Source: Pelagibius sp.
GTDB taxonomy: Bacteria > Pseudomonadota > Alphaproteobacteria > Kiloniellales > Kiloniellaceae
DNA: 64,000 nucleotides
Reading direction: 5' to 3'
Assembly (NCBI RefSeq): GCF_028281305.1
Contig: NZ_JANQKD010000108.1
Coordinates: 1 to 64,000 of the forward strand
Shown here: positions 61,343 through 64,000 of the stretch, in pieces
Layout of the letters: every line of letters begins with the position of its first letter
Numbering within the stretch: the first letter of the stretch is position 1
The notes under the pieces: model-generated
The model's database searches: none
The model's input: only the letters and a program-made list of their open reading frames with translations
What the model was told of the DNA's origin: nothing
Position numbers and translations under genes: made by a program

Positions 61343-62305
61343 TCAGCGGAAGGCGCCGCGGCGGTAGAGCTGCCAGAACAGAAGCGGGGCCGCCAGCAGA
61401 GGGTGCCGGCGCTGCCAGGGGGTCAGGGTCACGGCCACGCCTGAGTGCCGCTCGATCTTCCATGCCAGGTAGTCCGGGCCATCGGCGAAGGTGAAGGCCG
61501 CCTTCATCAGCCGCAGCACCGAGAGCAGCTTGCCCTGGACACGGCGCAGCCGCCACTTGCTTTGGGGTGAGCCACCGGGTGCCGGGCAAGCGTAACGCGT
61601 CGGGCCTGCCGGCGCGCCGTCTTGCCCGGCGACCGCAGGCACCTTCAGCGCGAAGAGGGCGGCTTTGCCCAAGGCCTCGAAGTATTGGCGGTTTGCATCG
61701 TAGAGATCTTTGACTCGATCCGGACCTTCGGCCCGCAGCTCCGTGCGGTAGGTTTCGCGGAACGTCGCCGTCCACAGATCCTCGACCGTGAAGTTGCTTT
61801 GCATCAGGGCGGCGCCCTCCGTCACCGTATGGAGAACGGAGCGGGCGAGGACTGACGTCACCTGTGCCCTGACGTCGGCATCGCGGCTGTAGACGAGCCG
61901 GCAAGGCTGCGCGAAGCGGGCCCAGAGATAAGGATGGAACCAGCGTCCCCCGGCCCCGGCGGCAAAGTCGGCAAGCGAACAGACGGCGTACTTGGCGCGC
62001 ACGACGGCGCCCTCGGCATCCCGCGTTTCCAGGTAGTAGACGTTTGGCGGCAAGGCCCGGTTGGCCAGCGCGCTCAGACCGCTGCGGTGAGCGTCGGCAT
62101 AGCTGTCGACCAGAAGATAGAGGTCCGCGATCCGGCCTTCGAGGGTTTCGCGGCCAAGACAGGAGCCGTAGAACAGCGTTGCGGCCACAGCCCCGTGCCG
62201 CTGCTTTGCGGCTTCGGCGATCGCGGCGATGGGCTGGGCGACAGAGGGGGCGACGGGGCGTTGAACCTCTGCCTGCAGCAGTGCCTCAAGCTCTCCGCTG
62301 CTCAC
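61343..62305 (-). CDS. Nucleotidyltransferase-like protein, lipid headgroup candidate
   Basis: A 320-aa protein with an N-terminal LFYGSCLGRETLEGRIADLY segment, in which the GS and later DLYLLVDSY resemble the active site of Tam41-type cytidylyltransferases and the pol-beta fold. A membrane-proximal C-terminus ends in WQLYRRGAFR. GTG start at 62305. It lies in a three-gene reverse operon with a lipid kinase and a CDP-alcohol transferase, so I infer cytidylyl transfer for a sphingolipid headgroup. Confidence 0.6.
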   Translation of the reverse strand: MSSGELEALLQAEVQRPVAPSVAQPIAAIAEAAKQRHGAVAATLFYGSCLGRETLEGRIADLYLLVDSYADAHRSGLSALANRALPPNVYYLETRDAEGAVVRAKYAVCSLADFAAGAGGRWFHPYLWARFAQPCRLVYSRDADVRAQVTSVLARSVLHTVTEGAALMQSNFTVEDLWTATFRETYRTELRAEGPDRVKDLYDANRQYFEALGKAALFALKVPAVAGQDGAPAGPTRYACPAPGGSPQSKWRLRRVQGKLLSVLRLMKAAFTFADGPDYLAWKIERHSGVAVTLTPWQRRHPLLAAPLLFWQLYRRGAFR

Positions 62306-62308
62306 CGC

Positions 62309-63331
62309 TCAAACCCTCACGAAGCGGATTTGCTGGTCGGCGGCAAGCAGGACGGGGCACCCGGGCTCAGGCTCAAAGAGCTCGCCATCCAGGGTGAAGG
62401 GGCAGTCCATGGCGAGCGAGACCCGGTTGGCCCGCCGGCTGAGATAGCTTGTTTCGGGCAGCTTGCGGTCTTCGCCGCCATAAAGCACGCGGCCGGCATA
62501 GCGCAGGAGACGCTCGGGCGGGTAGGCGATACTCGTGAAGCGGAACTGTCCGTCGCCGCCGTCCCAGAACGGCCGGCTGCCCAACACAAGACGGTCCAGC
62601 GTGGTCGCCAGGATCACCAGGCTGGTGAGATGTTCGGCTGGCTGGTTGTCGAAGGTGACGTCGATCCTGTCGCCGGAAAAGACCTTCCTGCCTGGACCGC
62701 CCCTGCCTGGACCGGCGCTGGCCTCGGCATCGCCTTGCCGGGCGCCGCGGCCGCGCAGCAGCCAGTCGGCGAGGAGACCCGCCAGGGTAACGGCGGCGGC
62801 GGTATCGGCCTTGACTTTGTAGGGATGGACTTTGGACCGGCAAGCGATGATGGCGCGATAGATGGCCGCGCCGCCAAAGAACATGCCGTACTGCGGGGGT
62901 CTGCCGCGCGCGTTTTCAAGCCGCAGGATCTGCCGTTCCGCTGTGGTCCGGGCGATCTCCTCTTCGTCCGCGCTCTGCAGCAGTCTGCCGAGCTTCGCCA
63001 CACCCGCGCTCATGCTTCCGCGCAGGCCGACGTCGCCGGCGATCATGTTGGTCATGCCGCAGGGCAGCACCGCCAGGCGCGGCGGCTGCGCGTAAGGGCG
63101 GTCGCCGAAGAGAGCGGTCAGCACGGCCTGGATGGTGCCGTCTCCCCCCGCAACGGCCACGGTATCGATCTCTCTGCGGGCGAAGTCGGCCAGGATCTCG
63201 GGGATGTCGGCGACGGTCTCCAGCACCGCGTGGCGGGCGCCGGGTACTCCGGCGATGGCGGCGTCCAGCTTCTCGATGCCCCGCTTGTTCTTCTGGCTGC
63301 GCGGATTGGTGATGACGCCGAGGCTGCCCAT
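62309..63331 (-). CDS. Diacylglycerol/ceramide kinase-like lipid kinase
   Basis: A 340-aa member of the DAGK catalytic family: GVITNPRSQKNKRG at the start, then the nucleotide motif VAGGDGTIQAVLTALFG and LPCGMTNMIAGDVG. The C-terminal domain holds MDCPFTLDGELFEPE. In Caulobacter a DAGK-like gene in the same kind of cluster is the ceramide kinase; that activity is inferred here. It starts 2 bp after the CDP-alcohol transferase gene. Confidence 0.78.
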   Translation of the reverse strand: MGSLGVITNPRSQKNKRGIEKLDAAIAGVPGARHAVLETVADIPEILADFARREIDTVAVAGGDGTIQAVLTALFGDRPYAQPPRLAVLPCGMTNMIAGDVGLRGSMSAGVAKLGRLLQSADEEEIARTTAERQILRLENARGRPPQYGMFFGGAAIYRAIIACRSKVHPYKVKADTAAAVTLAGLLADWLLRGRGARQGDAEASAGPGRGGPGRKVFSGDRIDVTFDNQPAEHLTSLVILATTLDRLVLGSRPFWDGGDGQFRFTSIAYPPERLLRYAGRVLYGGEDRKLPETSYLSRRANRVSLAMDCPFTLDGELFEPEPGCPVLLAADQQIRFVRV

Positions 63332-63333
63332 GG

Positions 63334-64000
63334 TCAGCGCGGCTCGGTCATCCAGGATCTCAGGCGCCCTCTGCCGCGCGCCGCCGCCATCGCTTGAAAG
63401 AGCTGCAGGACGTGGAGCAGCAGGCAGACCGCGGTCCAGACGGCAACGGCAATGAGGCCGAGATCGGGACGTCCCAGCACCGCAGCCAGGGTGAGCAGCA
63501 CGAGGTTGGGGTTGCGCCGGGCGGTGACCAGCCGAAACCAGGTATCGATGCGCCGCCAGATGTGGATTTCCAGGCCCAGGCGCCAGATGGCGATGCCCTC
63601 GATCACCCGTTGCAGGATGTAGCCCGCGACAATCACGGTGAGCGCGAGGGTCAGGGTCCCGCTGTCCAGTCCATGGGCACCCTGCTGCAGGCCCAGCCCC
63701 CAGGCGACGTACCAGAAGGGCGGATGGATGAGATCGATGGAATGGTCGAAGACATTGCCGAACTTCGACGAGCGCAGCGTGATGCGGGCAAGCTTGCCGT
63801 CGACGGTGTCGAGGAAGGTCATCAGCCAGGCGGCCAGCAATCCCGGCAGCCAGTTGCCCTCCCAGAACCAGTAGAAGGCCGCGATTACGGCGACAAGGCT
63901 GACCGCGGTGACCTGGTTGGGGGAGATGCCGAGGCGTGCGCAGAGCTTGGTGACGTAGAAGGCGGGACGCGGCCAGAGCCATTTGGTGACGAGATCCGTG
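63334..64000 (-). CDS. CDP-alcohol phosphatidyltransferase (N-terminus beyond window)
   Basis: The frame continues past the window end, so the start is missing; at least 222 residues are present. The family signature D-x2-D-G-x2-A-R-x8-G-x3-D-x3-D is complete (DTVDGKLAR, then G, D and D at the right spacing in KFGNVFDHSID). It has about five helices. Such enzymes join a phospho-alcohol from CDP to a lipid or polyol acceptor. With the kinase and nucleotidyltransferase it probably builds a phospho-headgroup. Confidence 0.85.
   Translation of the reverse strand, partial: TDLVTKWLWPRPAFYVTKLCARLGISPNQVTAVSLVAVIAAFYWFWEGNWLPGLLAAWLMTFLDTVDGKLARITLRSSKFGNVFDHSIDLIHPPFWYVAWGLGLQQGAHGLDSGTLTLALTVIVAGYILQRVIEGIAIWRLGLEIHIWRRIDTWFRLVTARRNPNLVLLTLAAVLGRPDLGLIAVAVWTAVCLLLHVLQLFQAMAAARGRGRLRSWMTEPR

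Overview
This is a nearly complete alphaproteobacterial photosynthesis gene cluster (PGC), followed by a bacterial sphingolipid cluster. The DNA is GC-rich. Gene content (bacteriochlorophyll a synthesis, spirilloxanthin-type carotenoids without crtA, a type-2 reaction centre with a tetraheme PufC, one LH1 and no pucBA in view) fits a purple or aerobic anoxygenic phototroph, probably Rhodospirillales-like. I cannot place it more closely from sequence alone.

Layout. Positions 1-3300 hold flanking genes: a partial lipoprotein, tRNA-Arg(ACG) and a membrane alpha/beta hydrolase. From 3447 to 24052 run bchI-bchD-bchO, crtI-crtB-tspO and a small membrane ORF, then crtC-crtD on the other strand, then crtE-crtF-bchC-bchX-bchY-bchZ-pufB-pufA-pufL-pufM-pufC ending in a strong hairpin terminator. 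From 24116 to 28419 is a light-sensing module: heme oxygenase, bacteriophytochrome and a PpsR paralogue (ppsR2). From 28808 to 44496 the reverse-strand superoperon reads bchF-bchN-bchB-bchH-bchL-bchM-lhaA-puhA-puhB-puhC-acsF-puhE-hemA. From 45363 to 51638 come ppaA/aerR-ppsR1-bchG-a PucC-family transporter-bchP and a small membrane ORF, with bchE-bchJ opposite. Then follow a universal stress protein and pncB. From 56892 to the end are an acyl-AMP ligase, a ceramide-reductase-like epimerase, an ACP and a serine-palmitoyltransferase-like enzyme, facing a nucleotidyltransferase-like protein, a lipid kinase and a CDP-alcohol phosphatidyltransferase.

How the parts work together. The bch genes cover protoporphyrin IX to bacteriochlorophyll a, with both the O2-dependent (AcsF) and O2-independent (BchE) cyclases. 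The crt genes make spirilloxanthin-series carotenoids. The puf and puh genes build the RC-LH1 complex. Two PpsR repressors are present. PpsR1 has cysteines, one beside the HTH, and sits with a cobalamin-domain antirepressor. PpsR2 has no cysteine at all and sits with a bacteriophytochrome and its biliverdin-making heme oxygenase. This suggests separate redox/B12 and far-red-light inputs onto the same operators.

Regulatory code. Operators of the type TGT-N12-ACA can be read directly. At crtD/crtE, bchC and bchE (and, with one mismatch per site or in one site, crtI and bchG) they occur as pairs separated by exactly 8 bp. Upstream of bchF and of ppaA there is a different 34-bp composite, TGT-N12-ACGT-N12-ACA. 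The bchE promoter also carries an FNR/FixK-like box overlapping its second PpsR site. These operators, the dual PpsR wiring and the adjoining sphingolipid/anionic-ceramide locus are the most interesting parts of the window.
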